From positions 627,501 through 691,500 of the forward strand of contig NC_060106.1 of NCBI RefSeq assembly GCF_021155765.1: a DNA stretch of 64,000 bases. Direction: 5' to 3'. A program made the position numbers and the translations under genes. Positions within the stretch are counted from its first letter, which is position 1, and each line of letters starts with the position of its first letter. This stretch comes from Diprion similis (taxonomy: Eukaryota; Arthropoda; Insecta; Hymenoptera; Diprionidae). The notes below the pieces were generated by a model. It was not told the origin of the DNA and ran no database searches. It worked only from the letters and a program-made list of their open reading frames with translations. Shown here one piece after another: positions 32,651 through 45,235 of the stretch.

Positions 32651-35600
32651 CACAGATTCCTGTTACCGGCACTTACCGACATCTTCCCTCGACTCAAACC
32701 CTTCTCCGCGATGACGTCACAGTCCGCTGTACCGACCGAAGATCAAAATGACGCTACCTATTGATCGACCGAAGGTTCAACCTTATCGCCAGTGTTATCA
32801 GCCGAAGGTCAAAGATATTAAATTGATACTTGCCTCCATATCCGTGAGTACATGCATAAATTATCCAAGCAGTGGCAGTCGATCAACACGGGCGTAAAGT
32901 GAGTGCGAGTACAACTTCCAATACACGGTCGTAGGAAAAATCCTTGTTGTAGTTGTAATGGTTAGCACACGTACACAATAGGAGAAGAACAGAGGCTATA
33001 ACCCAGTTGATTGATACGTTCACCTCGCGATTAGAAAATATTTCGATATTAGAGAATCAACTGCCCATCGGAATGGGATAGAAATTTGACATGCGGAAAC
33101 TTTTCATAAAATACCTTCGTAAACTGCCCCTTCTTAGTCGTTATGTCATAAACCAAGAAGATTCGCAGAAAGTAGGAGCTGGCTCGATTGTAAGTCGGCA
33201 TGTAGAAGGTAAGAAAGTCATCAAAGATCACTTTTTTAGTGTGAAAATAACCATTATGAGCATGTTTTTTCGGGTAAGAGATGTATTTTGGTGATATTCA
33301 CTTACCCCAAATCCAAGCGCAAAGTCAACATTCTGTTAGAGTAACCATTGATAGCTAGAACAATGGGTGGTGTAAAAATCGAGGCGACGAGGAAAAAACC
33401 AAGTATTCGGATTCCATGTTTTGGCCAACGGTAAAGTGGATGCATGACAATTGGAGATATCCAAAAGAGTTGCATATCAGCAGCCAAGTACCAGATGTGG
33501 GGTAAACACTGCAATTTTCGACATCTCGTGAGCATGAAGTAATCAGATTTACCAGGATAATAAATATCGAACTGACGGCTAATACTATTTCTGATTTGTA
33601 CCAACAACAAAGAAACTCCATGGAAATACCCAAAAACATTCAAGATACTCTAGGAAATCCACGATTTCATCAGTATCTCATAGACGCTTTATAGATGCGG
33701 GTGTTGTAAAGTTTATCAACGTTCTTACGTTTCATGAAACCTCTGAACCGAACAAAATCAACGGTACGTTTTGATTTAGCAAAGGCGTGGACCAATACTT
33801 ACAATTTTTTGCGAATTCACCAAATTCTGAAGGTACAATGAATTGACCCACCAATTTTCTTGTCAACTTTCTATGCCTCTAACGAACAAAGTATTCCAGA
33901 GGGGGCCATTTCCAAAGCTATCTGCAAACAACGAAACGGACAACAGAACGATGCCTAAGGATGGCATGAGTCTACAAGTAAACTACAAATACTGACACAA
34001 GTGAAAAAGAGTTATGTCTCATCTGTCTCTTCTGATTATACGCAGAATGATACATTACACCCCGAATGGATTGTGGAACAAAAGCGTGCATTGCACATCC
34101 TTAGCGTAAGCAGAGGTCGATCATTTTGACTCAAAGTTTTCACAATACACCTGAGATAACGATAAAGGTAGAGTAGTGGCCAATTGATTTGTCTTCCCGA
34201 TTTCATGGCTTTAAAACGCAGGTAAGCCTTGAGAAATCCGCTTATTACAAAGAAGGTCTCGACAGCAAATGGAGCGGGCTCAATGTACAAAGATGCCCAT
34301 GAATTTAACCACTGAGGATCAATTGTGACAATATTATTGTCTCACTTGGAGTGACGGTAGATATGAATAATACTATCCTCTAGTGTTAAAAATCATTTCT
34401 GCTGAAATGTAAATCACATACTCCGAAGAGTATTCAACATTATAGCAGTGTCCTGTATTCGGCTGAAAGCATTTTTGTCGTATTACTTCGATGACAAAGC
34501 AGCCGTCGAATGTTGGAGCAAGTATGATCACTACTGCATATTAGGTGTACCGTTCAACTTACTTCGTTAAATTCAAGTCCATTCACAACTGGCCTGATAA
34601 ACAGCAGAATACAACCATGAGCCAGTATAACCCAGCACATTCTCAGAACTCTAGATACCTTGGATCGATTGCAGCGTGTCCGGTTCTACTTTTGTGCTTA
34701 ACACATCGAGTGCGTTGGTGTACAGCGAGAATTTCGCCAATGTATTCATTGACGTCGATGCCTCTGTCGGCTTGTATCTTCTCGCTAAGTCGCGAATGGT
34801 GCAACCGATCATGAATACGGCAACGGCCGAGAACAAAATTCTAAAAGCAATTCACTGGTTTCTTTAATGGGTTAAACGAGATTGTTCTCTGAAACCATAT
34901 GTAATACCAACTTACAGTATAGAAAGTTCTCCAGCACTCAAGTCAACAGATTCCACTTGCGCACAGGACGCTTCACTAGCTGCTAATTCTAGGTCACTGA
35001 AGCCTTGTGTTTTCGCGATGGTGGCATTGATGATTTGCTCGACACGGGTCTCATTGCACGACAATGGAACACAAAGTGATGACAAAATGCAAAGTACTTC
35101 CACACTATTGAGCACAGCTGACGTAGGAGACATCGAACCCAGAGAAACCATGCAGTGCTTACCCCGGATACTGACGTGGTTATATTTCTCATTGACGCAC
35201 TCGTCGTTCGTTCAGACGTCTCTAAAGTTTCCTTTCATAAGCCCTGATGGAAAACTCGACGATGCATCCAACACTATCATAGAGAACAGAATCACTACTA
35301 ACTGCATAATTACACAGGGGTTTATACATTTTGTATGAGGCGAACTTTAGCATATGGAGTCACTCCTTTACTTCGGAGATAACAGAGCATTCTTCATGCT
35401 TGAAATTTGAAAAAGTTGTTTCTTGAAATGCCCCTGAAAATTATTAGTTTGCTTCTTACTTTGAAAAGCCCATTCTTGACCAGACTCGATGGCTTCTATC
35501 AATCCTTCGACTTCATCCGCACAGGAAGATTCAGTGGTATGGCGAATCGATTTCAAACCTTCTATCGATGGCCCTCGTGAAGATCTCATAATCCGTTTGA

Positions 35601-35854
35601 CCCACATCCTGCTTTTGTCCGAACCATGGATGGATGTAACCGTATTCATAGACGCGAAGGTCAAACTTTGTGTCGACGTCACGAACAGTACGGCCACAAG
35701 TATGTTAAGATGCGAAAACATCTCGCCTTCGCAGTTGGTTGATTTCGAGAAGAATGATCGAACCCAGGATTTTCTCCAGACTGTACAGTCAATGATTGCA
35801 GAAAATAAAGCAACTGGACGGGAGAAACAACTTTGGGAAGAACCTGAATACAGT
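32651..35854 (-). repeat. Left arm of a 3.2-kb near-perfect palindrome
   Basis: The inverse of this segment is 38241-41444, with equal length 3,204 bp. By eye one mismatch was found (G at 33027 against A in the inverse of the other arm). Predicted frames on both strands are identical between arms. Homology stops abruptly at 35854/38241, with only weak traces beyond; at the outer edge about 30 bp of imperfect similarity remain. Confidence 0.92.
33049..35721 (-). pseudogene. nrf-6-like acyltransferase pseudogene, left copy
   Basis: This is the mirror image of the copy at 38374-41046 (position x corresponds to 74095 - x), with the same exon blocks and the same lesions. Exon 1 starts at the ATG at 35721 with a signal peptide-like N-terminus. 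Acyltransferase exons follow at about 34340-34151, 33925-33806, 33650-33305 and 33234-33049. It is transcribed, if at all, away from the central spacer. The minus frame extends upstream of the ATG to 35907, beyond the arm; the right copy has no such extension, so the ATG at 35721 is preferred. Confidence 0.75.
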
Positions 35855-38240
35855 TTCATAGAAATAACATTGAAAAGTCTTTTTTTTCCATTCGTATTCA
35901 ATTCCAAATTCCGGACGTCGTCTCGATGAACGATGCCTAGAGTAGGTGATCACGTAAAATTATGCAATTTTATCACATTGTGTGGAAGATTCTTTGGTCG
36001 GAAATTTGATTCGTTGCACATGCGTACGTATGACCTTCCGTTTTTACGTCTCAAATTCGGAAATTTCATCAGATCCTCGCATTTAGAATGTTTTTCACGC
36101 GATTCAATGGAGAGAGAAAGAATTTCTGTCGTTCCGATGAGTTTGCTGAAGACGAAAGGTCGAGTGTGTTTTTTTTCAACTCTGTTTTCTATTCAGGAGT
36201 GGTGAAAATCTATAGATGAATAAAAATTATTCATTACAAACTGTGAGGATAAAAATGCACAATTCTCGGTTGATTTGTCTCTCTGTTATCAATAAGTATG
36301 ATTAAGAGAATGATAGTAAGAAAGATAAAAGATCGTGTCGTAACATACGACAGTTTGTACTTACGTTTTTTGCTTGCTCATTTGGATGGATCTATGTATT
36401 TTCGACGTCTCCGGAATAAATGCAAAAAAAAAAAATTAATTGCGACATTTTGCCAGTAGAATCGTATTTTCAGCGCTTACGATCTTCTGTCACCAAGCAC
36501 GTGATATCACATGTCAAAGCCCCCCGCGCACTGCTTTCACAGTAAAATTGCATACTCAATTCATACCTAGTGCCGAAGAAATTTTTTGGATCAACAAACA
36601 CTACGGGCTTGCTTTTTGATTTACGTTTTACACAATACAAAAGTTTCCAACGGTTTCAAAAATACAAGCTTCTTTCTCGGCCAATATAAGATGCTCAGGT
36701 ATCCAATTTTTTGTAAGTGGAGCCATCAAGGTCAGGTAAAGCGGTAACTCGCGGATTATTCGTTCCATGAAAATATTCGAGGACGCAAGTATTCTAATAT
36801 CGAAAGTTGTAGGAATAGATTTCTACGTGACATCTATAACTTAGATGAAGGGCGCTTAGTTTGTTTCCATCGTATATTATTCATGAATGTTTATTCATGA
36901 TTTACTGGTACCTCACTCTGTATCAACTTGACCGGATCGTATTTCCTCACCAGTTGAGGTGATGCGTAGATGAGTACTCTAATTTCGACGTGAAATTTGA
37001 TGCCTTTTCGGATGCCGATGGAAAAATTCGCTGTTTGATAGAAAAAAAAATACCAAGTTCACGTTCGCCCTCCTCCCCCTGGAATTTTTACAATCTAAGA
37101 TTGTACGACGCCGTCTGGCTACTCAGCCTATTCTAAAAAGTATGATTCACTCCACATCAAGATATTCAACCCTATGTATAACATGTGTGCGAAATTCGAA
37201 GAAAATCTCACACGATAAGGCCGGAATGTATACCCACTCAATCAACTTGACGTCTATTTTCTGATGTGAACGTATACTTTCAATTCCAAATTAATATGTG
37301 AATTGATAAACCAAAGAGTACAAACACTCGTGACTCTGTTAAGTGAGGGCATCGAGTCACACGGCCCTCATCAAGCACAATCTACAATCCGTACAAAATG
37401 CGTCAGAGTGAAACAATAATTCATTGAGTAAAGCATATAAGAAGTGGTTTTTGAGCGATCGCTCGAAGCTACAGTGAGCGGAAAATGAGCTTTGTAGTAT
37501 GACACTACTTTGTTCATTAAGCCTTAGTTTCGGAAAAAATATCCCGGAGCCACCCTTTCGCACCAAACATACCTCTGACATTTGACAGCAGGCGAGCAAG
37601 CGAGCGTGTTGCAGTTCGTCAGATCGGTGACTAGCACACTGGCGATCTGGGCTCAAGTCTTGCCCCTCTTTTGTTTTTACTTTTATTTTGGGTTATGGAT
37701 ACAAAGTAATTGAAAATTAAAGTATTGTTTTCATTGAACAGAGCAAACTTTTATTCCAGTGAGTTTTCGGTGGTATGTTGATATTATTTGAAACATGCAA
37801 TGATGGCAAAAATACAGTATCAAAAAAAACGGTATCGAAACTTCGTAACTACACCGCGAAATCTGGGTGCAACTGCGATTCAACTCCAGTAGGACGGAAC
37901 CCACCAGGTACCAAGTACTACGAGGTAATATGACCTTCAATGTCTTATTCACGGACTAACACGCTGCAACTGTAATTCAAAGTAACTTGAATTTACAGCA
38001 ACATCATTCGAACTTGACAAGAATTATGAAAACTCGGAAGACGACCAGATTATCAAGAAACAGTATGCCGATATAATAACGGATGCATTAATTCAGTCAG
38101 ATGGTACTTGATATATGATAATGTGTAGTGACCTTCGGTTTGACCTGTCACATTTACATCTGAGATGTTGGTGCTGACGCAACACACGCACGCTATTAAT
38201 GCGTTTCTTCGTGTTGAATTCATTCTAATGTTTCAACTAT
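35855..38240. other. 2.39-kb palindrome spacer; would hold the promoters of both copies
   Basis: The sequence is unique within the window and has no recognisable coding region. Both acyltransferase pseudogenes point outward from it, so their 5' flanks lie here. The two inner flanks are different from one another right from the arm edges. Contains 'cacgtgatatcacatg' near 36500, short palindromic motifs, and an inverted 'tgtttattcatga' repeat near 36890. Confidence 0.6.
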
Positions 38241-41200
38241 ACTGTATTCAGGTTCTTCCCAAAGTTGTTTCTCCCGTCCAGTTGCTTTATTTTCTGCAAT
38301 CATTGACTGTACAGTCTGGAGAAAATCCTGGGTTCGATCATTCTTCTCGAAATCAACCAACTGCGAAGGCGAGATGTTTTCGCATCTTAACATACTTGTG
38401 GCCGTACTGTTCGTGACGTCGACACAAAGTTTGACCTTCGCGTCTATGAATACGGTTACATCCATCCATGGTTCGGACAAAAGCAGGATGTGGGTCAAAC
38501 GGATTATGAGATCTTCACGAGGGCCATCGATAGAAGGTTTGAAATCGATTCGCCATACCACTGAATCTTCCTGTGCGGATGAAGTCGAAGGATTGATAGA
38601 AGCCATCGAGTCTGGTCAAGAATGGGCTTTTCAAAGTAAGAAGCAAACTAATAATTTTCAGGGGCATTTCAAGAAACAACTTTTTCAAATTTCAAGCATG
38701 AAGAATGCTCTGTTATCTCCGAAGTAAAGGAGTGACTCCATATGCTAAAGTTCGCCTCATACAAAATGTATAAACCCCTGTGTAATTATGCAGTTAGTAG
38801 TGATTCTGTTCTCTATGATAGTGTTGGATGCATCGTCGAGTTTTCCATCAGGGCTTATGAAAGGAAACTTTAGAGACGTCTGAACGAACGACGAGTGCGT
38901 CAATGAGAAATATAACCACGTCAGTATCCGGGGTAAGCACTGCATGGTTTCTCTGGGTTCGATGTCTCCTACGTCAGCTGTGCTCAATAGTGTGGAAGTA
39001 CTTTGCATTTTGTCATCACTTTGTGTTCCATTGTCGTGCAATGAGACCCGTGTCGAGCAAATCATCAATGCCACCATCGCGAAAACACAAGGCTTCAGTG
39101 ACCTAGAATTAGCAGCTAGTGAAGCGTCCTGTGCGCAAGTGGAATCTGTTGACTTGAGTGCTGGAGAACTTTCTATACTGTAAGTTGGTATTACATATGG
39201 TTTCAGAGAACAATCTCGTTTAACCCATTAAAGAAACCAGTGAATTGCTTTTAGAATTTTGTTCTCGGCCGTTGCCGTATTCATGATCGGTTGCACCATT
39301 CGCGACTTAGCGAGAAGATACAAGCCGACAGAGGCATCGACGTCAATGAATACATTGGCGAAATTCTCGCTGTACACCAACGCACTCGATGTGTTAAGCA
39401 CAAAAGTAGAACCGGACACGCTGCAATCGATCCAAGGTATCTAGAGTTCTGAGAATGTGCTGGGTTATACTGGCTCATGGTTGTATTCTGCTGTTTATCA
39501 GGCCAGTTGTGAATGGACTTGAATTTAACGAAGTAAGTTGAACGGTACACCTAATATGCAGTAGTGATCATACTTGCTCCAACATTCGACGGCTGCTTTG
39601 TCATCGAAGTAATACGACAAAAATGCTTTCAGCCGAATACAGGACACTGCTATAATGTTGAATACTCTTCGGAGTATGTGATTTACATTTCAGCAGAAAT
39701 GATTTTTAACACTAGAGGATAGTATTATTCATATCTACCGTCACTCCAAGTGAGACAATAATATTGTCACAATTGATCCTCAGTGGTTAAATTCATGGGC
39801 ATCTTTGTACATTGAGCCCGCTCCATTTGCTGTCGAGACCTTCTTTGTAATAAGCGGATTTCTCAAGGCTTACCTGCGTTTTAAAGCCATGAAATCGGGA
39901 AGACAAATCAATTGGCCACTACTCTACCTTTATCGTTATCTCAGGTGTATTGTGAAAACTTTGAGTCAAAATGATCGACCTCTGCTTACGCTAAGGATGT
40001 GCAATGCACGCTTTTGTTCCACAATCCATTCGGGGTGTAATGTATCATTCTGCGTATAATCAGAAGAGACAGATGAGACATAACTCTTTTTCACTTGTGT
40101 CAGTATTTGTAGTTTACTTGTAGACTCATGCCATCCTTAGGCATCGTTCTGTTGTCCGTTTCGTTGTTTGCAGATAGCTTTGGAAATGGCCCCCTCTGGA
40201 ATACTTTGTTCGTTAGAGGCATAGAAAGTTGACAAGAAAATTGGTGGGTCAATTCATTGTACCTTCAGAATTTGGTGAATTCGCAAAAAATTGTAAGTAT
40301 TGGTCCACGCCTTTGCTAAATCAAAACGTACCGTTGATTTTGTTCGGTTCAGAGGTTTCATGAAACGTAAGAACGTTGATAAACTTTACAACACCCGCAT
40401 CTATAAAGCGTCTATGAGATACTGATGAAATCGTGGATTTCCTAGAGTATCTTGAATGTTTTTGGGTATTTCCATGGAGTTTCTTTGTTGTTGGTACAAA
40501 TCAGAAATAGTATTAGCCGTCAGTTCGATATTTATTATCCTGGTAAATCTGATTACTTCATGCTCACGAGATGTCGAAAATTGCAGTGTTTACCCCACAT
40601 CTGGTACTTGGCTGCTGATATGCAACTCTTTTGGATATCTCCAATTGTCATGCATCCACTTTACCGTTGGCCAAAACATGGAATCCGAATACTTGGTTTT
40701 TTCCTCGTCGCCTCGATTTTTACACCACCCATTGTTCTAGCTATCAATGGTTACTCTAACAGAATGTTGACTTTGCGCTTGGATTTGGGGTAAGTGAATA
40801 TCACCAAAATACATCTCTTACCCGAAAAAACATGCTCATAATGGTTATTTTCACACTAAAAAAGTGATCTTTGATGACTTTCTTACCTTCTACATGCCGA
40901 CTTACAATCGAGCCAGCTCCTACTTTCTGCGAATCTTCTTGGTTTATGACATAACGACTAAGAAGGGGCAGTTTACGAAGGTATTTTATGAAAAGTTTCC
41001 GCATGTCAAATTTCTATCCCATTCCGATGGGCAGTTGATTCTCTAATATCGAAATATTTTCTAATCGTGAGGTGAACGTATCAATCAACTGGGTTATAGC
41101 CTCTGTTCTTCTCCTATTGTGTACGTGTGCTAACCATTACAACTACAACAAGGATTTTTCCTACGACCGTGTATTGGAAGTTGTACTCGCACTCACTTTA

Positions 41201-41444
41201 CGCCCGTGTTGATCGACTGCCACTGCTTGGATAATTTATGCATGTACTCACGGATATGGAGGCAAGTATCAATTTAATATCTTTGACCTTCGGCTGATAA
41301 CACTGGCGATAAGGTTGAACCTTCGGTCGATCAATAGGTAGCGTCATTTTGATCTTCGGTCGGTACAGCGGACTGTGACGTCATCGCGGAGAAGGGTTTG
41401 AGTCGAGGGAAGATGTCGGTAAGTGCCGGTAACAGGAATCTGTG
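38241..41444 (+). repeat. Right arm of the 3.2-kb near-perfect palindrome
   Basis: Inverse of 32651-35854 with the same length. See that entry for identity and edges. Arms plus spacer total 8,794 bp. Confidence 0.92.
38374..41046 (+). pseudogene. nrf-6-like acyltransferase pseudogene, right copy
   Basis: Members are membrane acyltransferase-3 proteins with an N-terminal cysteine-rich NRF domain. Exon 1 (38374-38635) has the signal peptide 'MFSHLNILVAVLFVTSTQS' and ends at GTAAGA. Exon 2 (about 38821-39179) has 'FPSGLMKGNFRDV', a TGA stop, then 'TNDECVNEKY' and 'SSLCVPLSCNETRVEQI', the NRF cysteine pattern. Exon 3 (39255-39532) has 'KVEPDTLQSIQGI', a stop and a frameshift, then 'LRMCWVILAHG'. 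Later exons hold 'IEPAPFAVETFFVISGFLKA' (about 39756-39944), 'NWWVNSLYLQN' (40171-40289), 'CLPHIWYLAADMQLFWISPI' (40446-40790) and 'FLTFYMPTYNRASSYFLRI' (about 40862-41046). The last transmembrane segments are missing. Confidence 0.8.
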
Positions 41445-42297
41445 CGCAGAATGCCCCTTGTATTATTACTGCTGGAACACACAAAGTATATGAACATGTC
41501 TGACTTTTCAGGACTCGATTTTCTCGGAATCATCTGAAAATCTGCCTTATAAACTATAAGGGTTAAAGTCCTAGTCATGACCTATACATGCGATGAAAAT
41601 ACATGGAATCAGTTATGTTAGGTTTACAGACTTTCTTTGTATGAGACTTTACAAATATTAATAACAGTCTCGTGACAAAAACTAAGCTTTGGGTATTTCT
41701 GTGTAATAATCTTTGACGATTCCGGATCAATTGAAAAAACCTTTTTAAACACAGACCTATGTGATCCAGTTCATTTGCATCAGAATACGTTTATATCATT
41801 ACATTCAATCAATACTGATCCAATCCAATTTCACAACTCACGAAACTGTAAATACCATTTCAAAGATATTCATATAACGTGGCTGTTTCACGCGGTTTTC
41901 TATGCGTGTTTTCCGTACACAAAGTACCCGTTTTTATGACGGTCGAGTGAGTCTGCAAATGCGCACGCACGGAGTACTGAAAATACAACTTTTTACTCCT
42001 TGGACTCGAAAGTGGTTGTTCCAGAGACATTATGCGACCCTAACCGTGATTTCATGCTTTGCAAAAAAACGCATGACATACTCTTGTTACATAAAAAATC
42101 GTTCGCAATAAGGAGACAACAGTCTTTTTGCATAGCGTAGCTCGGTCTGAAAAGGCCGAAATGGCCTCTTCATTAAGCAATGTACTGTACTATGGTAGAT
42201 GGGTCATTTTAGAAATATTCCGATTTCTCCCCGTTTTGATTTTTTTGAGATCATAGTCCTATTAATTCACATTGTACATCCAAAGAATTTATTTCAG
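41445..42297. other. No gene recognised
   Basis: AT-rich sequence outside the right palindrome arm. A plus frame of 69 codons at 41902-42111 has no recognisable motif. It may include intron sequence of the exon-like segment at 42298. Confidence 0.4.
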
Positions 42298-42449
42298 ATT
42301 TTGGCGAAGAACAGAGCTGAAGAATACTGCCATGAACTGATAGAGTGTTTATTGGCTAATTATCATCCTGACGATGGATCAACGGATGTGAAGTATGCTG
42401 TCCTTGCAGATGCAGAGATTTCTGAAAATTCCAGTATTGAAATATACCG
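42298..42449 (+). CDS. Exon-like segment of unknown protein
   Basis: A plus open frame ('ILAKNRAEEYCHELIECLLA', then 'YHPDDGSTDVKYAVLADAEI') is preceded by a pyrimidine-rich 'atttatttcag' acceptor and ends at CCG|GTAAAC. Composition is protein-like and unlike the surrounding AT-rich DNA. The family is not recognised. It could be an internal exon of a host gene whose other exons are outside the readable part, or a relic. Confidence 0.4.
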
Positions 42450-43153
42450 GTAAACGTTAACAAAACTATTCATAACTATGTTCTTTTACACAATTTTAAA
42501 TGTCATATAAGTGAAATTTACCGAACATAACTACGTAGATTTCTGATCAAGACTCGATTTCATTTGTGCTTTTACACTGAAGTATCTTACTAACGATTGA
42601 ACCTGAATTAAGAGGGATCCGACAAACTATCCGTTCATCGTTGGAATTGTTTCGCAGTAAAGAGATAGCGGGTAAAGATAGGCCTGCTATTCTACTTCCC
42701 CCCGTCAGACTCCGTTTTCTGCCTTTCGGACACTGTAATCTTATCCCATCTCCACAAGTTGGTGATCTGGTGATCGCTGGGTGCCGAAATGCCAAATGTT
42801 TTTTTTTTTCACAAGATTTCATGCTCAGAATAAAACTTGAATCACTTTTGAATTGGAATTTCGAATGACTTAAGTGTGGTTCTCATGGTCAACGATTAAT
42901 CTATGCCTTCAGAAGAGCTCACTTTATAAAAATATACTTCGATATCTTCAATTTTTGTTTTCTCATTTTGATTACACAAATTCATATTTTCCCCTCTATC
43001 AATAATATTATTTATTCGAAATCTCTTATACATGTGGTTTTTTAATGAATTTTTTGTCAACTCTACGAGCTGTGGAAGAATTTCTTCTACGTGTATTAGG
43101 CTTCTAACAAAATTCTAATTTTCATGAGAAAAGTATAGCCAAGTATCTACTGC
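42450..43153. other. No gene recognised
   Basis: A plus frame at 42641-42868 (75 codons, 'RLRFLPFGHCNLIPSPQVGD') has no known motif. The rest is AT-rich. Confidence 0.35.
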
Positions 43154-45235
43154 AACGTGATCATCATTCAAAAGGGAGAATAGAGATGATTCTGAGGGAG
43201 GAATAATAACGCTACCCTACGGCGCAGTTACTGACCTGATCACTAAATAAAACGATAATTAGGAAAAGAGATAAGTGTTGGGCGCCAGACGCAGTAGCGT
43301 CAGAGATACGATAATTAGAGAATACGATATAAACGAAATAGATCAGATTTTACGAGGGTTTTGCACAGCTCACTCAGCAGGTAAAGATAATGGTAGAGGG
43401 GATGGGTCGTATCCAATTCGATAAAACACAATATCAAAGAAAATGGTGATAGTATCAATTGTATTGAAAAGACAAGCAGAGAAATTCAGGTACAGCCAGA
43501 GAGAAAGTTAAATTCAAGGATAACACGGTAGCAATACAATTATTCAAGTAATTTAGCGGTATGAAGCAGGTGATCGCGATACTATTACTCGGTATAACAA
43601 TCAGCAAGTTTACAAAGCAGATGAGAAATAGGCTAGCATGCAATGCACAATCTAAGGTTCTTAAACTAATGGTTACAATTCAAATCAAATAGCATAGTAT
43701 GGCGAGAAAAATATGATCACATAGAAATACAGAATAATCGCAGCAATGTGTAACAATAATGAGGCACGATAATAGATAGAAGATACGAGAATGCAATTGG
43801 CAAAAGAGGGCAAGAGATATTATAGTTAGTCGAAAAGCAAAAGATATTATAGTTAATCGAGAAACAAAAGATATTGCAAATAATCGAGAAGGCAAGGATT
43901 ACAAGTCAGTTAGATAATTCGATAATTGAAGCGAAGTTACAAATAATCAAGTATAGCGAAATATTACAGAGCAGGTATGAAAGAAATAACAAGAAAAATT
44001 ACGATAGAAATTACAAGAGAAATTACGATAGAAATTACAATAGCAATAACAAGAGAAATTAGAGGAATACGTAGGTTCTAGCTTGCGATGTATGCGATAC
44101 GACGAAATATTATCATTACGATAAACAAGAAATAGATATCTTGAGGTGTCAAAAACAGGTATTATAGAGAGCAAAATATTATAATGCGATATATTACAAA
44201 CTACAGATCTACGGACAAACTACGTAACAGCGGTATTAGCAAAGAAAGCGGTGAAAAAGGTGTTATTCGGTACAGCACAATACTCCAATGTCAAAAGCGA
44301 ACAACGGCTATACCGCGCAGCGATATAAGATCGCGCACGCGGTACGCTTACGATATAATTCCTCCAAGATATTCGATAATAATTGAATCAGAAAAATATT
44401 CGATAATATTTAAATCAGCAAAATATTAAGAAATCAAAGAATTGATATTTGAGAAATTGTAAAAGAGATACAGAGAGAAAATAGATATTAGATAGCAGGA
44501 AACGAAATAAGAGACAAAATTAGAGACTTTATAAGCTAATTGATTTAACAATCACTACTGAGAACAACAAATCAGAGATTCGAACAAGATACGGTATTCA
44601 GAGATATTCTACGAAAGCATAAGTAAGGCGCTGCTATTCAGCGATATCAGGAAAATCATTCAAACAAGATAAATCAAGGAAATAGATAATAGTCACTACA
44701 AATAATAGTAAACTAACCAGTCGCGAAATTACTTGCAATATTCGATAATAAGGGAGAGAATAAGATGAGAGATAAGAAGAGAATACGGTACGAGCCCACG
44801 TGGCTCACGCAGAGCAAACTGCGAGATAAAAGAGAGAATACCGATAATAGGTAAGAAAAGAGAGAAAAAGATATAAAGCAAGTAAATTCGTGGCTTCACA
44901 AAATAGATAGAAGAAAAACCTCACTTACGAAGATAGAAGACGGGAACAGAGATAGGCGGAGAAGCAGGTAGTCGAAAAGCGGAAAGTAGAAAGCACTGAA
45001 TCGTTAGAATACGTGAGCAGAAATTAGCGATAGTAAAGTAACACTGAGTGTAGCGAAAGCACGTCTGTAATTAGCGATAGCTGGACGTAGAGTGTGAAGA
45101 GACGAGCGGCGATCCCGACGATCCCGGTCGATTTTCGGCGAGATTTCGTCACGTGATCCTTTTCCGGTGTTCGGTGATCGATAATTGGGCCAGAGGGTTA
45201 CGTGGTACGGGTCAACAGGTGTAGATGGGCGATAG
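43154..45235 (-). repeat. LTR-like 2.05-kb repeat, minus-oriented copy
   Basis: Inverse of 15440-17482, with the same two end points. On the minus strand it starts 'gcccatctacacctgttgac' (45235) and ends just after 'ttgatgatcacgttgca'-like sequence. It retains TGGCGCCCAACACT (43287 downward) as a possible primer-binding site. The minus-strand start region (45000-45060) differs from the other copy, indicating a local replacement. Confidence 0.65.
43270..43287 (-). promoter_or_regulatory. Candidate primer-binding site in the inverted LTR-like copy
   Basis: On the minus strand TGGCGCCCAACACTTATC, differing by one base from the site at 17342-17359 over the same 18 bases. Confidence 0.5.

Noticed and set aside
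35489-35929. 146-codon plus-strand frame (and its inverse at 38220-38606) as a gene
   Set aside because: It is the antisense shadow of exon 1 of the acyltransferase, whose signal peptide and splice donor are on the other strand.
32651-41444. Palindrome as a plain assembly or sequencing hairpin artefact
   Set aside because: Not excluded without reads, but a mismatch between arms and decaying homology at the outer edges argue against it.
15440-45235. One giant composite transposon with the 2.05-kb inverted units as its terminal repeats
   Set aside because: No target duplication was seen outside the two units, their divergence pattern is patchy, and the enclosed elements have their own complete borders. 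An independent insertion of two copies is simpler.
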